Shown here one piece after another: positions 1 through 8,762 of a stretch of 38,422 nt of DNA. A program made the position numbers and the translations under genes. A model generated the notes under the pieces. The model saw only the letters and a program-made list of their open reading frames with translations, did no database searches and was not told the origin of the DNA. Within the stretch, counting starts at the first letter, position 1, and every line of letters begins with the position of its first letter. This stretch comes from Kineococcus siccus. GTDB taxonomy: Bacteria > Actinomycetota > Actinomycetes > Actinomycetales > Kineococcaceae. Location: the NCBI RefSeq assembly GCF_009906795.1, contig NZ_JAAALN010000007.1, positions 1 through 38,422 on the forward strand, written 5' to 3'.

Positions 1-14
1 GTCGCTGACCGCGC

Positions 15-842
15 TCAGCCGTAGAGGGCGGCGTAGTTCTCGCGCAGGAACATCCGCGCCAGCTCGCCGTCGCCGGCCGCGGCGCGCAGCCGGGCCAGCT
101 CGCCCACGTGGTCGCCCCACGGCTCGTCGCTGGCGAACAGGACGCGGTCGGCGCCGGTGCCGCGGCGCTGGATCTCGGCCACCAGCCAGCGCGGGGCGAA
201 GCCGAGGGCCCAGCTGGTGTCGGTGTAGACCTTCTTGCCGGCCTCGACCCAGTCGAAGAACCGGCCGCCGATCAGCTTGATGTGGGCGCTCATCCCGCCG
301 CCGAGGTGGACGAGGTGGATGCGGACGTCGTCGCCGTAGCGGTCGACGAGCGTGCCGACGGCGTCGATGTCCGAGGCCGCGCCCGGGGAGGTGTGCACGT
401 GCACGACGAGGTCGTGCGCGGCCGCCGCGGCGAAGATCGCCTCGATCTGCGGCTGCGACGTCGGGTCGTCCACGCCGCCGCCCAGCAGGAAGCTCGTCTT
501 CAGCGCCACGACACCGCGCTCGCCGGCGAGGGCGAGGGCCTCGCCCGTCAGCTCGGCGTCCTCGGCGCGCGGGGACGTCCACAGCCCGCAGCGGATCCGG
601 TCGTCGCGGTCGGCCGCGTCCAGGACGAGGTGGTTGAGGGCGAACGAGGCCGCCGCGACGGGGACCCCGTAGTTGGGCAGGACGAGCGCCCGCTCGGTGC
701 CCTCCCGGTCCAGGTCGGCCAGCAGCTCGTCGACGCTCGCGCGGGCCGTCGTGGCGGGCGACACGGCCGGGCCCCCGTAGAACGGGTGCGCCGGGAGGGT
801 CCCGAGGTGGCGGTGCGCGTCGAACACGCGCGCGGCGAGCAT
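15..842 (-). CDS. Amidohydrolase-2 family metal-dependent hydrolase
   Basis: 275-residue TIM-barrel hydrolase of the amidohydrolase-2 type (uracil/ACMSD-like decarboxylases and lactonases). The N-terminal metal motif is DAHRH (residues 8-12). A central HVHTSP segment, an HLVHLGGG strand and a late FASDEPWG motif supply the expected further metal and acid residues. Length fits the family. The substrate cannot be read from sequence. The ATG at 842 has no Shine-Dalgarno, but TGTACT lies six bases upstream, with TTGACC (875-880, read on the minus strand) 20 bases further up, suggesting a leaderless transcript. It is the last gene of a minus-strand series and probably acts in the cytosol. Family placement is fairly sure, function is not. 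Confidence 0.8.
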   Translation of the reverse strand: MLAARVFDAHRHLGTLPAHPFYGGPAVSPATTARASVDELLADLDREGTERALVLPNYGVPVAAASFALNHLVLDAADRDDRIRCGLWTSPRAEDAELTGEALALAGERGVVALKTSFLLGGGVDDPTSQPQIEAIFAAAAAHDLVVHVHTSPGAASDIDAVGTLVDRYGDDVRIHLVHLGGGMSAHIKLIGGRFFDWVEAGKKVYTDTSWALGFAPRWLVAEIQRRGTGADRVLFASDEPWGDHVGELARLRAAAGDGELARMFLRENYAALYG

Positions 843-932
843 GCGAGGAGTACACGCCCGCGGTGTTTCGCACCGGTCAACTCCGGAACACGGGTGTGTT
901 TCCGGCGGCTCCGGACGGGGCCGGACGAGGCC

Positions 933-2180
933 TCAGGCCGGGGGGAGCGGGTGGGGTGCGGTGTCCGGCGAGGCGTCGGGCGAGGGGACGCGGCGGCGGC
1001 GGCCCGCCGGACGCTCCTCGACCTCGGGCAGCTCCGCCGCCCCGGGCACCAGCACCATCCGGACGTAGCGCAGCACGACCGCGACGATGGCGGCCAGCGG
1101 CACCGCGAGGAACGCCCCGGTGATGCCGAACAGCGTGCCCCCCACCGTCACCGAGCCGATGACGACGACGGGGTGCAGGGCCAGCGACCGCCCCACCAGC
1201 AGGGGCTGCAGGACGTTGCCCTCCAGCTGCTGCACGATCAGGACGATGCCCAGCACGACGAGCGCCTGCACCCAGCCCAGGGCGACCAGCGCCACGAGGA
1301 CGGCCAGGGCGCCGCTCGCGACGGCGCCCACGATGGGGATGAACGCGGCGAAGAACACCACGACGGCGAGCGGCAGGGCCAGCGGGACGCCGACGATGCG
1401 CAGGCCGATGCCGATGAACACCGCGTCGACGAGGGCGACCGCGGCCTGGGACAGGATGAAGCCGCGCAGCGCGGCCCACACGCGCGTGCTGAGCTCGCTC
1501 ACGTGGCGGTGCGAGCGCTCGTCGAGCCAGCGCCGCGACCACGGCAGCAGCCGGTCGCCGTCGGAGAGGCAGAAGAAGGTCAGCACGAGGACGAGCAGGG
1601 CGGTGACGACGCCGGACCCGACGCTGCCGACACCGCTGACGATCCCGCCCGCGATGCCCTGCGCGTTGGCCTGCAGCTCGGTCGTCACCTGGTCGACGAC
1701 GGTGTCGATCTGGGTGTCGCCGAGGTTCAGCGGCGGTCCGGTGACGTAGGTCTGCACCTCCGTCAGGCCCGCGGTCGCCGAGTCGGTGATCTCCTGCACC
1801 TGCCCCGCGACGTTCGGCACGAGCGCCGCGAAGACCCCGACGACGGCGACGACGAGCAGCAGGAGCGTCACGAGGGCGGCCAGCGCGCGGGGCAGGACGG
1901 CCCGCAGGACGTGGGTCAGCGGCCACAGCACCGCGCTCAGCAGGACCGCCAGCAGCAGGGGCAGCAGCAGCGACCAGCCCTTGCCCAGCAGCCACAGCAG
2001 CCCGGACACGCCCAGGCCCAGGACGAGCAGCCGCAGCGTCCACCGCGACGCCTCGGTGACGCCGCGCTCGAGGGCCCCGCCCGGACGGCGGCTGCGGCCC
2101 CCCGTCGCCGCCCGGTGCGACGGGGCGGTCGGCGGGGACGGGACGGCGTCGCGGGGCGCGGGAGGGGTGGTGTCGCTCAC
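933..2180 (-). CDS. AI-2E family transporter (PerM/YdiK-type membrane protein)
   Basis: 415 residues with about eight hydrophobic helices between residues 50 and 385, flanked by Pro/Arg-rich cytosolic tails. The pattern of helix pairs near the N-terminus, a long polar stretch (about 120-215) and four closely spaced C-terminal helices is that of the AI-2E/PerM superfamily, exporters or antiporters of varied substrates. The motif PIVGAVASG around residue 285 is typical. The family name comes from the E. coli autoinducer exporter. Nothing here indicates quorum sensing, and other members are Na+/H+ antiporters. The GTG at 2180 has GACGAT six bases upstream, so it may be leaderless. It follows the MBL gene by 36 bases on the same strand and could also be cotranscribed with it. 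Confidence 0.88.
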   Translation of the reverse strand: MSDTTPPAPRDAVPSPPTAPSHRAATGGRSRRPGGALERGVTEASRWTLRLLVLGLGVSGLLWLLGKGWSLLLPLLLAVLLSAVLWPLTHVLRAVLPRALAALVTLLLLVVAVVGVFAALVPNVAGQVQEITDSATAGLTEVQTYVTGPPLNLGDTQIDTVVDQVTTELQANAQGIAGGIVSGVGSVGSGVVTALLVLVLTFFCLSDGDRLLPWSRRWLDERSHRHVSELSTRVWAALRGFILSQAAVALVDAVFIGIGLRIVGVPLALPLAVVVFFAAFIPIVGAVASGALAVLVALVALGWVQALVVLGIVLIVQQLEGNVLQPLLVGRSLALHPVVVIGSVTVGGTLFGITGAFLAVPLAAIVAVVLRYVRMVLVPGAAELPEVEERPAGRRRRVPSPDASPDTAPHPLPPA

Positions 2181-2216
2181 CCCGTGATCGTCCCAGCCCC
2201 GCGCCCCCCGGGGGGC

Positions 2217-2858
2217 TCAGTGGCCCCGGTCGACCCACTCCTGCAGGTGCGGGGCCTCGTCGCCGACCGTGGTGTCGCCGCCGTGGCCCGTGTGCACCCG
2301 CGTCTCGGGAGGCAGCTCCAGCAGCACGTCGCGGAGGGAGGCGACGATGGTGCCGAAGTCGGAGAAGGACCGCCCGGTCGCGCCCGGCCCGCCGGCGAAG
2401 AGGGTGTCGCCGGTGAAGACGGTGGCCAGCGTCGGCGCGTACAGGCAGACCGACCCGGGCGTGTGGCCGGGGGTGTGCAGCACGTGCAGCTCGGTGCCCG
2501 CGACCGTCACGACCTCGCCGTGCGTCAGGTCCGTCGTCGCGACGCCCGGGTTGGTCAGCTCCCAGACCTCGCGGTCGGCGGGGTGCAGCAGCACCGGCAC
2601 GGTCCGCTCCGGCGTGGAGAACCGCTGCGCCAGCGCGGGTGCCTGCCGGACGTGGTCGTCGTGGGCGTGGGTGGCCACGACGGCCAGCAGGGTCCGGTCG
2701 CCGACCGCGGCCGCGATCGCGTCGACGTCGTGGGGCGCGTCGAGGACGACGCACTCGCGGTCGTCGCCCACGATCCACACGTTGTTGTCGACGTCGAAGG
2801 TCTGCCCGTCGAGGCTGAAGGTGCCGGACGTGACGAGGTGCTCGACGCGGGCGCTCAC
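2217..2858 (-). CDS. MBL-fold metallo-hydrolase paired with mycothiol-dependent formaldehyde dehydrogenase
   Basis: 213-residue metallo-beta-lactamase-fold hydrolase of the glyoxalase II type. Visible zinc motifs are THAHDDH (about residues 55-61), [16 protein letters not shown] and a terminal HTGHGGD. The GTG start at 2858 overlaps the stop of the dehydrogenase gene by four bases (GTGA), which implies translational coupling. In mycobacteria the mycothiol-dependent dehydrogenase also has an MBL-fold neighbour. The likely role is hydrolysis of S-formylmycothiol, the dehydrogenase product, to formate and free mycothiol; this is inference from context, not from catalytic residues. It acts in the cytosol. 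Confidence 0.85.
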   Translation of the reverse strand: MSARVEHLVTSGTFSLDGQTFDVDNNVWIVGDDRECVVLDAPHDVDAIAAAVGDRTLLAVVATHAHDDHVRQAPALAQRFSTPERTVPVLLHPADREVWELTNPGVATTDLTHGEVVTVAGTELHVLHTPGHTPGSVCLYAPTLATVFTGDTLFAGGPGATGRSFSDFGTIVASLRDVLLELPPETRVHTGHGGDTTVGDEAPHLQEWVDRGH

Positions 2859-3949
2859 AGGACCACCACCGAGCGCAGGACGGAACCGGCCTTCATGGTG
2901 GCGAACGCCTCCTCCACGTCGCCCAGCCCGATGCGCTCGGAGACGAAGGCGTCCAGCGGCAGCCGCCCGGCCGCGTGCAGCTCGAGCAGCTGCGGGAAGT
3001 CGCGCTCGGGCAGGCAGTCGCCGTACCAGGACGACTTCAGGGCCCCGCCGCGGCCGAACACGTCCAGCAGCGGCAGCTCCAGCGTCATCTCGGGCGTCGG
3101 GACGCCGACCAGGACGACGGTGCCCGCGAGGTCGCGCGCGTAGAACGCCTGCCGCCACGTCTCGGGGCGCCCGACCGCGTCGATCACGACGTCGGCGCCG
3201 AAGGAGTCGGTGAGCCCCTGCACGGCCGAGACGACGCCCGCCTCGTCGAGCCCGCGGGAGTTCACGGTGTGGGTGGCGCCCAGCTGCTTCGCCCACGCGA
3301 GCTTGCGGTCGTCGAGGTCGACGGCGATGACCCGTCGCGCCCCGGCGAGGACCGCCCCGGCGACCGCTGCGCAGCCCACGCCGCCGCAGCCGATGACGGC
3401 GACCGTGTCCCCGCGCTGCACGGGGGCCGTGTTGACGGCCGCGCCGAGGCCGGCCATGACGCCGCAGCCCAGCAGGCCCGCGACGGCGGGGTCGATGCCG
3501 GCGTCGACCTTCGTGGCCTGCCCGGCGGCCACGAGGGTCTTGGGGGTGAAGGCGCCGATGCCGAGGGCCGCCGACAGCGGGGTCCCGTCGGTCAGCGTCA
3601 TGGGCTGCGAGGCGTTGTGGGTGGCGAAGCAGTACTGCGGGCGCCCGCGCTTGCAGGCCCGGCACTGCCCGCACACGGCCCGCCAGTTCAGGACGACGGT
3701 GTCGCCGACCGCGACGTTCGTGACGCCCTCGCCGGTCGCGGCGACCGTGCCGGCGGCCTCGTGGCCGAGCAGGAACGGGTACTCGTCGTTGATCCCGCCC
3801 TCGCGGTAGTGCAGGTCGGTGTGGCAGACGCCGCACGCGGCGACGTCGACGACGACCTCACCGGCGAGGGGTTCCGGGACGACGACGTCCACGGTCTCGA
3901 CGGGGGCGCCCTTGGTGCGCGAGATCACTCCGGGAACGGTCCAGGCCAT
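2855..3949 (-). CDS. mscR: S-(hydroxymethyl)mycothiol dehydrogenase (formaldehyde detoxification)
   Basis: 364-residue zinc-dependent class III-like alcohol dehydrogenase. It oxidises the formaldehyde-mycothiol adduct with NAD+ to S-formylmycothiol. Visible features: catalytic zinc site ACGVCHTD (about residues 33-40) and GHEAAG; structural zinc cysteines in [15 protein letters not shown] (about 93-107); Rossmann motif GCGGVG near residue 189. The sequence from [18 protein letters not shown] onward and the length match the mycothiol-specific branch rather than general ADHs. TAGGGT (3956-3961, minus strand) stands six bases before the ATG with no room for a Shine-Dalgarno, so the transcript is probably leaderless. 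Its stop overlaps the start of the MBL hydrolase. The gene implies that the host makes mycothiol. Confidence 0.9.
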   Translation of the reverse strand: MAWTVPGVISRTKGAPVETVDVVVPEPLAGEVVVDVAACGVCHTDLHYREGGINDEYPFLLGHEAAGTVAATGEGVTNVAVGDTVVLNWRAVCGQCRACKRGRPQYCFATHNASQPMTLTDGTPLSAALGIGAFTPKTLVAAGQATKVDAGIDPAVAGLLGCGVMAGLGAAVNTAPVQRGDTVAVIGCGGVGCAAVAGAVLAGARRVIAVDLDDRKLAWAKQLGATHTVNSRGLDEAGVVSAVQGLTDSFGADVVIDAVGRPETWRQAFYARDLAGTVVLVGVPTPEMTLELPLLDVFGRGGALKSSWYGDCLPERDFPQLLELHAAGRLPLDAFVSERIGLGDVEEAFATMKAGSVLRSVVVL

Positions 3950-3955
3950 GGCCGG

Positions 3956-3961
3956 ACCCTA
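3956..3961 (-). promoter_or_regulatory. Leaderless -10 element of the mscR-MBL operon
   Basis: TAGGGT on the minus strand, six bases before the ATG at 3949. This fits the actinobacterial TANNNT -10 box of leaderless genes. No Shine-Dalgarno fits in the gap. Confidence 0.6.
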
Positions 3962-4024
3962 GTGGCCTCCTCGGACGCGCGGGGGCCGGCGGCCGGCGCG
4001 ACGAGGGGGCGCCCGATCCGCCGG

Positions 4025-4030
4025 TAGCCT
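4025..4030 (+). promoter_or_regulatory. Leaderless -10 element of cysS-rlmB
   Basis: TAGCCT, seven bases before the GTG at 4038, with no Shine-Dalgarno between. It is back to back with the mscR promoter in the 88-base divergent gap, which also holds a GGCCGGCGGCCGGC GC-rich stretch. Confidence 0.55.
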
Positions 4031-4037
4031 TGAGGCC

Positions 4038-5456
4038 GTGAGCCTGCGCCTGTACGACAGCGCCGCCGGCACCGTGCGCGACTTCGTGCCCCTCGTCGAG
4101 GGCCGCGTCGGCATGTACGTCTGCGGCGCGACCCCCCAGGGGTCGCCCCACCTCGGCCACGTCCGGTCGCAGGTGGCCTTCGACGTGCTCCGGCGCTGGC
4201 TGACCGTGCGCGGCTACGCGGTGACGTCGGTGCGCAACGTCACCGACATCGACGACAAGATCCTCGCGAAGGCCGCCGAGGCGGGCGAGGAGTGGTGGGC
4301 GCTCGCCCACCGCCACGAGCGCGAGTTCTCCGCGGCCTACGACGCGCTCGGCGTGCTGCCCGCGACGATCGAGCCGCGGGCCACGGGCCACGTCCCCGAG
4401 ATGGTCGAGCTGATCGAGCGGCTGATCGCGACCGGGCACGCGTACGCGGCCGCCGACGCCTCGGGCGACGTCTACTTCGACGTGCGCTCCTGGCCCGCCT
4501 ACGGCGAGCTGACCCGCCAGCGCCTCGCCGACATGGAGCCCGCGTCCGACGCCGACCCCCGCGGCAAGCGCGACCCGCGCGACTTCGCCCTGTGGAAGGG
4601 CGCGAAGCCGGGGGAGCCCGCGACGGCGTCGTGGGCGACGCCGTGGGGCCGCGGCCGCCCGGGCTGGCACCTGGAGTGCTCCGCGATGGCGGGGCGCTAC
4701 CTGGGCGCGGAGTTCGACGTCCACGGCGGCGGGCTGGACCTGCGGTTCCCGCACCACGAGAACGAGCAGGCGCAGTCGCGCGCCGCGGGCGACCGCTTCG
4801 CGCGGTACTGGATGCACAACCACTTCGTGACGATGGCCGGCGAGAAGATGAGCAAGTCGCTCGGCAACGTCCTGGGGGTGCCGCACCTGCTCGGGCAGGG
4901 GCACCGCGCCGTCGTCCTGCGCTACTACCTCGTCGCGGGGCACTACCGCTCGCACCTGGAGTACTCCGAGACCTCGCTCGTGGAGGCCGAGGCCGCCTAC
5001 GCGCGGCTCGAGGGGTTCCTGCGGCGGGCGGCGGAGCGCCTCGGCGGGGACGTCCCCGCCGTCGACGTGGCGCCGGAGTTCGCGGCGGCGATGGACGACG
5101 ACCTCGCGACGCCGGCGGCGCTCGCGACCCTGCACGAGGCCGCCCGGGCCGGCAACCAGGCGCTCGCGGCCGGGGACGCCGGGGCCCTGGCCACCGCCGC
5201 CGGGCAGGTGCGCGCCGGGCTGAGCGTGCTGGGCCTGGACCCGGCCAGCGAGCCGTGGGCCTCGGCCGGCGGCTCCGACCACGCGCGCGCGGCACTCGAC
5301 GTGCTCGTGCGCGCGCGTCTGGAGGACCGTGCGACCGCCCGCGCCGCACGGGACTTCGCCACCGCGGACGCGGTGCGCGACAGCTTGGAGGACGCGGGCA
5401 TCGTGATCGAGGACACGCCCACCGGAGCCCGGTGGTCGCTGGAGGGCGAGCAGTAG
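4038..5456 (+). CDS. cysS: Cysteine--tRNA ligase
   Basis: 472-residue class I aminoacyl-tRNA synthetase charging tRNA-Cys. The HIGH-type motif is SPHLGHVRS (about residues 36-44), preceded by MYVCGAT carrying a zinc-ligand Cys. WHLECSAM and HHENEQ supply the remaining zinc ligands. KMSKS lies in [11 protein letters not shown] (about 270). The C-terminal DALR-like helical domain is present. The KMSKS-containing catalytic core, C-terminal helical domain and 472-residue length argue for CysS rather than the related mycothiol ligase MshC. The GTG at 4038 is supported by the TAGCCT box seven bases upstream. Its TAG stop shares one base with the rlmB GTG start, so the two are coupled. Confidence 0.96.
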   Translation: MSLRLYDSAAGTVRDFVPLVEGRVGMYVCGATPQGSPHLGHVRSQVAFDVLRRWLTVRGYAVTSVRNVTDIDDKILAKAAEAGEEWWALAHRHEREFSAAYDALGVLPATIEPRATGHVPEMVELIERLIATGHAYAAADASGDVYFDVRSWPAYGELTRQRLADMEPASDADPRGKRDPRDFALWKGAKPGEPATASWATPWGRGRPGWHLECSAMAGRYLGAEFDVHGGGLDLRFPHHENEQAQSRAAGDRFARYWMHNHFVTMAGEKMSKSLGNVLGVPHLLGQGHRAVVLRYYLVAGHYRSHLEYSETSLVEAEAAYARLEGFLRRAAERLGGDVPAVDVAPEFAAAMDDDLATPAALATLHEAARAGNQALAAGDAGALATAAGQVRAGLSVLGLDPASEPWASAGGSDHARAALDVLVRARLEDRATARAARDFATADAVRDSLEDAGIVIEDTPTGARWSLEGEQ

Positions 5457-6442
5457 TGGCAGGCAACAGTCAGCGTCGCGGCGCGGTGCGAGGGTCCAAG
5501 AAGGGCCCCTCCGTCGGGACCGGCGGCAAGAACCGCCGGTCGCTCGAGGGCAAGGGGCCGACCCCCAAGGCCACCGAGCGGCCGTACCACCCCGCGGCCA
5601 AGCAGGCGGCGAAGGCCGCGCACCGCGCGGCCACGTCGAACCGCGCCCCGGCCGGGGGCGGGCCGAACCGGCAGCCGCGCGGCCGCACGGGCGGCAAGAA
5701 GCAGGCCGAGACGGAGTGGATCGCGGGCCGGAACTCCATCGTCGAGGCGCTGCGCTCCGACCTGCCCATCACGGGCATCTACGTGGCCAGCCGCATCGAG
5801 TCCGACGACCGCGTCAAGGAGATCCTCAAGGCCGCGGGCGACCGCAGCATCCCGCTGCTGGAGGCCTCGCGCGCCGACCTCGACCGGTTCACCGAGGGCG
5901 CCGTGCACCAGGGCGTCGCGGCCACCGTGCCGCCGTACGAGTACCTGCACCCCGAGGACCTGCTGGACCGCGCCGCCGCCGTCGGCCACCCGCCGCTGCT
6001 CGTGGCGCTCGACGGCGTCACCGACCCCCGCAACCTCGGCGCCGTGGTGCGCTCGGTCGCGGCGTTCGGCGGTCACGGCGTCGTCGTGCCCGAGCGGCGC
6101 GCGGCCGGCATGACCGCCTCGGCGTGGAAGACGTCGGCCGGGGCGGCCGCGCGGATCCCCGTCGCCCGCGCCACCAACCTCACGCGGGCGCTGCAGGAGT
6201 ACCAGCAGGCCGGGCTGTTCGTCGTGGGCCTCGACGCGGGCGGTGACGTCGAGCTGCCGGACCTGCGCCTGGCCGACGGCCCGATCGTCGTCGTGGTCGG
6301 CGCCGAGGGTGCGGGCCTGTCGCGGCTCGTGCGCGAGACGTGCGACCAGGTCGTCAGCATCCCGATGGCCGGTCGCTTCGAGTCGCTCAACGCGGGCGTC
6401 GCGGCGGGGATCGCGCTGTACGAGGTCGCCCGGCACCGCTGA
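5456..6442 (+). CDS. rlmB: 23S rRNA (guanosine-2'-O-)-methyltransferase RlmB
   Basis: 328-residue SpoU/TrmH-family methyltransferase, which in E. coli modifies G2251 of 23S rRNA. Residues 1-85 form a Lys/Arg/Gly-rich basic extension typical of actinobacterial members. Residues about 86-160 (from [14 protein letters not shown]) are the SpoU substrate-binding domain. The C-terminal SPOUT knot carries [25 protein letters not shown] and [14 protein letters not shown], the three SpoU motifs. The GTG at 5456 overlaps the cysS stop by one base (TAGTG). The cysS-rlmB pairing is common in actinobacteria. The gene ends just before a strong hairpin. Confidence 0.94.
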   Translation: MAGNSQRRGAVRGSKKGPSVGTGGKNRRSLEGKGPTPKATERPYHPAAKQAAKAAHRAATSNRAPAGGGPNRQPRGRTGGKKQAETEWIAGRNSIVEALRSDLPITGIYVASRIESDDRVKEILKAAGDRSIPLLEASRADLDRFTEGAVHQGVAATVPPYEYLHPEDLLDRAAAVGHPPLLVALDGVTDPRNLGAVVRSVAAFGGHGVVVPERRAAGMTASAWKTSAGAAARIPVARATNLTRALQEYQQAGLFVVGLDAGGDVELPDLRLADGPIVVVVGAEGAGLSRLVRETCDQVVSIPMAGRFESLNAGVAAGIALYEVARHR

Positions 6443-6450
6443 CGCGGGGT

Positions 6451-6477
6451 CGCCCCCGGGACGTGCTCCCGGGGGCG
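6451..6477. terminator. Bidirectional hairpin between convergent rlmB and ABC permease genes
   Basis: Perfect inverted repeat with 11-base arms, CGCCCCCGGGA and TCCCGGGGGCG, around a five-base loop (CGTGC). It lies nine bases after the rlmB stop and eleven before the end of the convergent permease gene. There is no U-tract, as is usual in GC-rich actinobacteria. Confidence 0.75.
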
Positions 6478-6487
6478 GACGCGTTCG

Positions 6488-7345
6488 TCACGAGGGGCGG
6501 GGCCGACGGTAGGAGCGGCGCGTCCACGCCCAGCCGAGGACGGTCAGGGCGACGCACCAGCCGACGGCCGTCCACGTCGTGGTCGCGTCGAGCGGGGTGC
6601 CCCCCAGCAGGCCCCGCACGGTCTCGATCACCGGCGTGAACGGCTGGTGCTCGGCGAAGAGCCGGACCGCGGTGGGCATGGTGTCGACGGGCACGAACCC
6701 GCTGCCCAGGAACGGCAGCAGCAGCAGGACCATCGGGGTGTTCGAGGCCGACTCCACCGACCGGGCCGCCACGCCCATCGCCACGGCCAGCCAGGTCAGC
6801 ACGACCGCGAACAGGGTGAAGAAGCCGGCGAGGCCGAGCCAGCCGGCTCCGCCCGCGCCGGGCCGGAACCCCAGCAGGACGGCGACGCCGAGCACGGCCG
6901 CGGCGGCCACGAGCGTCTGCAGGACGGCCCCGACGACGGAACCGCCGAGCACCGCGACGGGGGCGACGGGCGTGGTGCGCAGCCGCGTGACGATCCCGCC
7001 CGTCATGTCCATGGCCACGCCGATCGCGGTGGCCTGCGCGATGCTCGACGCGGTCATGACGAGGACGGCGGGCGCGATGTAGTCGAGGTAGGCGGCGCGC
7101 CCCGCGGCCCCGGGGGCGGTGCCCGCGGCGACGCCCGCGCCGAAGGCCCCGCCGAACACGTAGACGAAGAGCAGCAGCAGCACGACGGGCATGAGCACGA
7201 TCAGGACGGTCAGCGACGGGTAGCGGACCATCCGCAGCAGGCTGCGCCGCGTCATGGTGGCGAGGTCGCGCGCGGCGCGCGGCAGGCCGGCGCGCGCGGT
7301 GCGGTGCGGGGCGGCGGGGTGCGGTGCGGCGGCGACGGTGCTCAT
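6488..7345 (-). CDS. ABC-2 type transporter permease (DrrB-like)
   Basis: 285 residues with six predicted membrane helices: about 48-75, 95-125, 130-155, 160-190, 195-215 and 255-275. The start is the ATG at 7345: a strong GGAGGAGG lies upstream and the codon overlaps the stop of the ATPase gene (ATGA). The cytosolic N-terminus is followed by TMTRRSLLRMVRYPSL, the usual lead-in to helix 1 in daunorubicin-resistance-type exporters. It is the membrane half of the pump powered by the ATPase encoded just upstream. The substrate is unknown; antibiotics or lipids are possible for this class. Confidence 0.88.
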   Translation of the reverse strand: MSTVAAAPHPAAPHRTARAGLPRAARDLATMTRRSLLRMVRYPSLTVLIVLMPVVLLLLFVYVFGGAFGAGVAAGTAPGAAGRAAYLDYIAPAVLVMTASSIAQATAIGVAMDMTGGIVTRLRTTPVAPVAVLGGSVVGAVLQTLVAAAAVLGVAVLLGFRPGAGGAGWLGLAGFFTLFAVVLTWLAVAMGVAARSVESASNTPMVLLLLPFLGSGFVPVDTMPTAVRLFAEHQPFTPVIETVRGLLGGTPLDATTTWTAVGWCVALTVLGWAWTRRSYRRPRPS

Positions 7346-8112
7346 CGGGCCACCTCCTCCTGGGTCCGGTCCTGCGTGGGTGCGGTGAGGGCGAGGAAGA
7401 CGTCGTCGAGGGAGCCGGCGTCGTGGGCGGCCTTGAGGCCGGCCGGGGTGTCGTGCGCGACGAGGCGGCCGCCGTGCAGGACGGCGACGGCGTCGGCCAG
7501 CTGGTCGGCCTCGTCGAGGTACTGCGTGGTGAGCAGCACGCTGGTGCCGCCGGCGACCAGGCCGCGCACCTGCTCCCACAGGTCGCGGCGGGCGCGGGGG
7601 TCGAGGCCGGTCGTGGGTTCGTCGAGGAACACGACCTGCGGGCCGGGGACGAGCGTCATGGCCAGGTCGAGCTTGCGCCGCATGCCCCCGGACAGCTGCT
7701 GGCCCTGCTTGCGGGCGGCGTCGCCGAGGCCGAACCGCTCGACCAGCTCCGCGGTGCGGGCGCGACCCTCGCTGCGGGGCAGGTGGAACAGGTCGGCCAC
7801 CAGGCGCAGGTTCTCGGCGACGGTGAGCAGCGGGTCGACGGCGGAGAGCTGGCCCGTCACGCCGATGAGGTGGCGGACGGCCTGCGGGGCGCGGGCGACG
7901 TCGTGGCCCAGGACGCGGGCGGTGCCGGCGTCGGCGGGCAGCAGCGTCGAGAGGATCGAGACGACGGTGGTCTTGCCCGCCCCGTTGGGGCCGAGCAGCG
8001 CGGTGACCGTCCCGGCGGGGACCGTGAGGTCCACCCCGTCGAGCACGGTCTGGGCGCCGTAGCGCTTGGTGAGTCCGGCGATCTCGATCGCCGGGGTCGC
8101 TGAGGTGGGCAC
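7342..8112 (-). CDS. ABC transporter ATP-binding protein (DrrA-like)
   Basis: 256-residue ATPase. Walker A is GPNGAGKTT (about residues 38-46), the signature is LSGGMRRKLDLAM, Walker B is VVFLDEPTTGLDP, and the switch is LLTTQYLDEADQLAD. This is the DrrA/daunorubicin-resistance class. The GTG at 8112 is chosen because GAGGAGC lies 6-10 bases upstream and IEIAGLTKRYG begins shortly after; a longer reading frame upstream lacks homology-like sequence. It is cotranscribed with the permease (four-base overlap) and, across a 49-base gap holding a hairpin, probably with the EXLDI gene. Confidence 0.92.
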   Translation of the reverse strand: MPTSATPAIEIAGLTKRYGAQTVLDGVDLTVPAGTVTALLGPNGAGKTTVVSILSTLLPADAGTARVLGHDVARAPQAVRHLIGVTGQLSAVDPLLTVAENLRLVADLFHLPRSEGRARTAELVERFGLGDAARKQGQQLSGGMRRKLDLAMTLVPGPQVVFLDEPTTGLDPRARRDLWEQVRGLVAGGTSVLLTTQYLDEADQLADAVAVLHGGRLVAHDTPAGLKAAHDAGSLDDVFLALTAPTQDRTQEEVAR

Positions 8113-8139
8113 GACTGCTCCTCGTGGCTGGGCCGGGTT

Positions 8140-8160
8140 CCTCCCGGCGGCGCCGGGAGG
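8140..8160 (-). terminator. Intercistronic hairpin after the EXLDI gene
   Basis: CCTCCCGGCG and CGCCGGGAGG form a 10-base inverted repeat around one central base (in practice an 8-bp stem with a 5-nt loop). It starts right after the EXLDI stop and ends 28 bases before the ATPase start. It could be an attenuator or mRNA-processing stem setting the ratio of EXLDI to the pump, or a full terminator. Confidence 0.5.
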
Positions 8161-8161
8161 G

Positions 8162-8677
8162 TCAGATGTCGAGGTCCTCGACCTCGGGTTCGCCGGCGTG
8201 GACCTCCACCAGCGCAGCGAGTTCGGCCGGGACGGCGGCACGCAGGTCCGCCAGGCCGTCGAAGACCAGGAGGACGTTCGTCGCGGGCGTCTCGCCCCAC
8301 TGCTGGTCGGCGCTGACGTACTTGCGCCAGCCCGTGAGCCGGCCGTCCCTGCCGGCGGTGTGCACGAAACCCCCGGGCCGCGCGACGTGCACGGCGAAGC
8401 GGCCGCTGCGGGTGCGGTAGACGCGGTAGTGCTCCTCGTCCCCGCCGGCGACGCGGTGCCAGTCGATCAGCAGCACGCCCTGGAACCGCTGCTTCCTGGC
8501 GCCCGCACCCACGCGGACGGTGATCTCCTCGTAGCCATCGGCGCGGCCCTCCTCGACCTCGACGAGCCGGTGGACGGCCTTGGAGATGGCGGCCGACAGG
8601 TTCCCTCCCGTGAGGTCCTGCGCGCGCTGGAACACGGGGAGGTCGCTGTCGGAGACGTAGATCGTCTTGTTCGGCAC
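8162..8677 (-). CDS. EXLDI-type protein preceding a DrrAB-like exporter
   Basis: 171-residue soluble protein ending in EVEDLDI, the C-terminal signature that gives the EXLDI family its name, as I recall it. The start is taken as the GTG at 8677 (PNKTIYVSDSDLPVFQRAQ), where the conserved-looking sequence begins. The frame stays open further up, but that extension runs through the promoter. Residues 1-50 resemble a short ribbon-helix or helical DNA-binding-like segment (LSAAISKAVHRLVEVEEG); the rest is mixed alpha/beta with no recognised catalytic motif. Such proteins sit beside DrrA-type ATPases, as here. A regulatory or sensing role for the pump is inference only. Confidence 0.75.
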   Translation of the reverse strand: MPNKTIYVSDSDLPVFQRAQDLTGGNLSAAISKAVHRLVEVEEGRADGYEEITVRVGAGARKQRFQGVLLIDWHRVAGGDEEHYRVYRTRSGRFAVHVARPGGFVHTAGRDGRLTGWRKYVSADQQWGETPATNVLLVFDGLADLRAAVPAELAALVEVHAGEPEVEDLDI

Positions 8678-8700
8678 GCTCTCATCGTAGCGATGGAACC

Positions 8701-8728
8701 AGTATACGCATACGTCTACGTACATCAA
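8701..8728 (-). promoter_or_regulatory. EXLDI-ABC operon promoter with embedded palindromic operator
   Basis: On the minus strand TTGATG (8723-8728) and TATACT (8701-8706) are separated by 16 bases, an unusually AT-rich promoter for this genome. The spacer contains TACGT-AG-ACGTA, a perfect 12-base palindrome (8711-8722), followed by further TACG steps at about six-base spacing. The position between -35 and -10 suits a repressor of TetR or PadR size. No such regulator is encoded next to it. Confidence 0.65.
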
Positions 8729-8762
8729 GGGTTCTGCCCAGCGGGATGCCGGATCAGCCTGC

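Noticed and set aside
933-2180. Quorum-sensing (AI-2) export
   Set aside because: Only the family name suggests it. No lux-type genes are present, and many family members transport other solutes.
108-3143. Very long open frame on the plus strand opposite the minus-strand genes
   Set aside because: Arg/Ala/Gly-rich composition with no family motifs; it mirrors the amidohydrolase, transporter, MBL and mscR genes. Typical antisense shadow of GC-rich DNA.
4292-5455. Upstream extension of rlmB through cysS
   Set aside because: The in-frame extension reads as low-complexity Arg/Ala/Gly text within cysS. The GTG at 5456 with one-base overlap is the sensible start.
4038-5456. MshC (mycothiol ligase) instead of CysS
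   Set aside because: KMSKS motif, C-terminal tRNA-binding helical domain and the rlmB pairing fit CysS.
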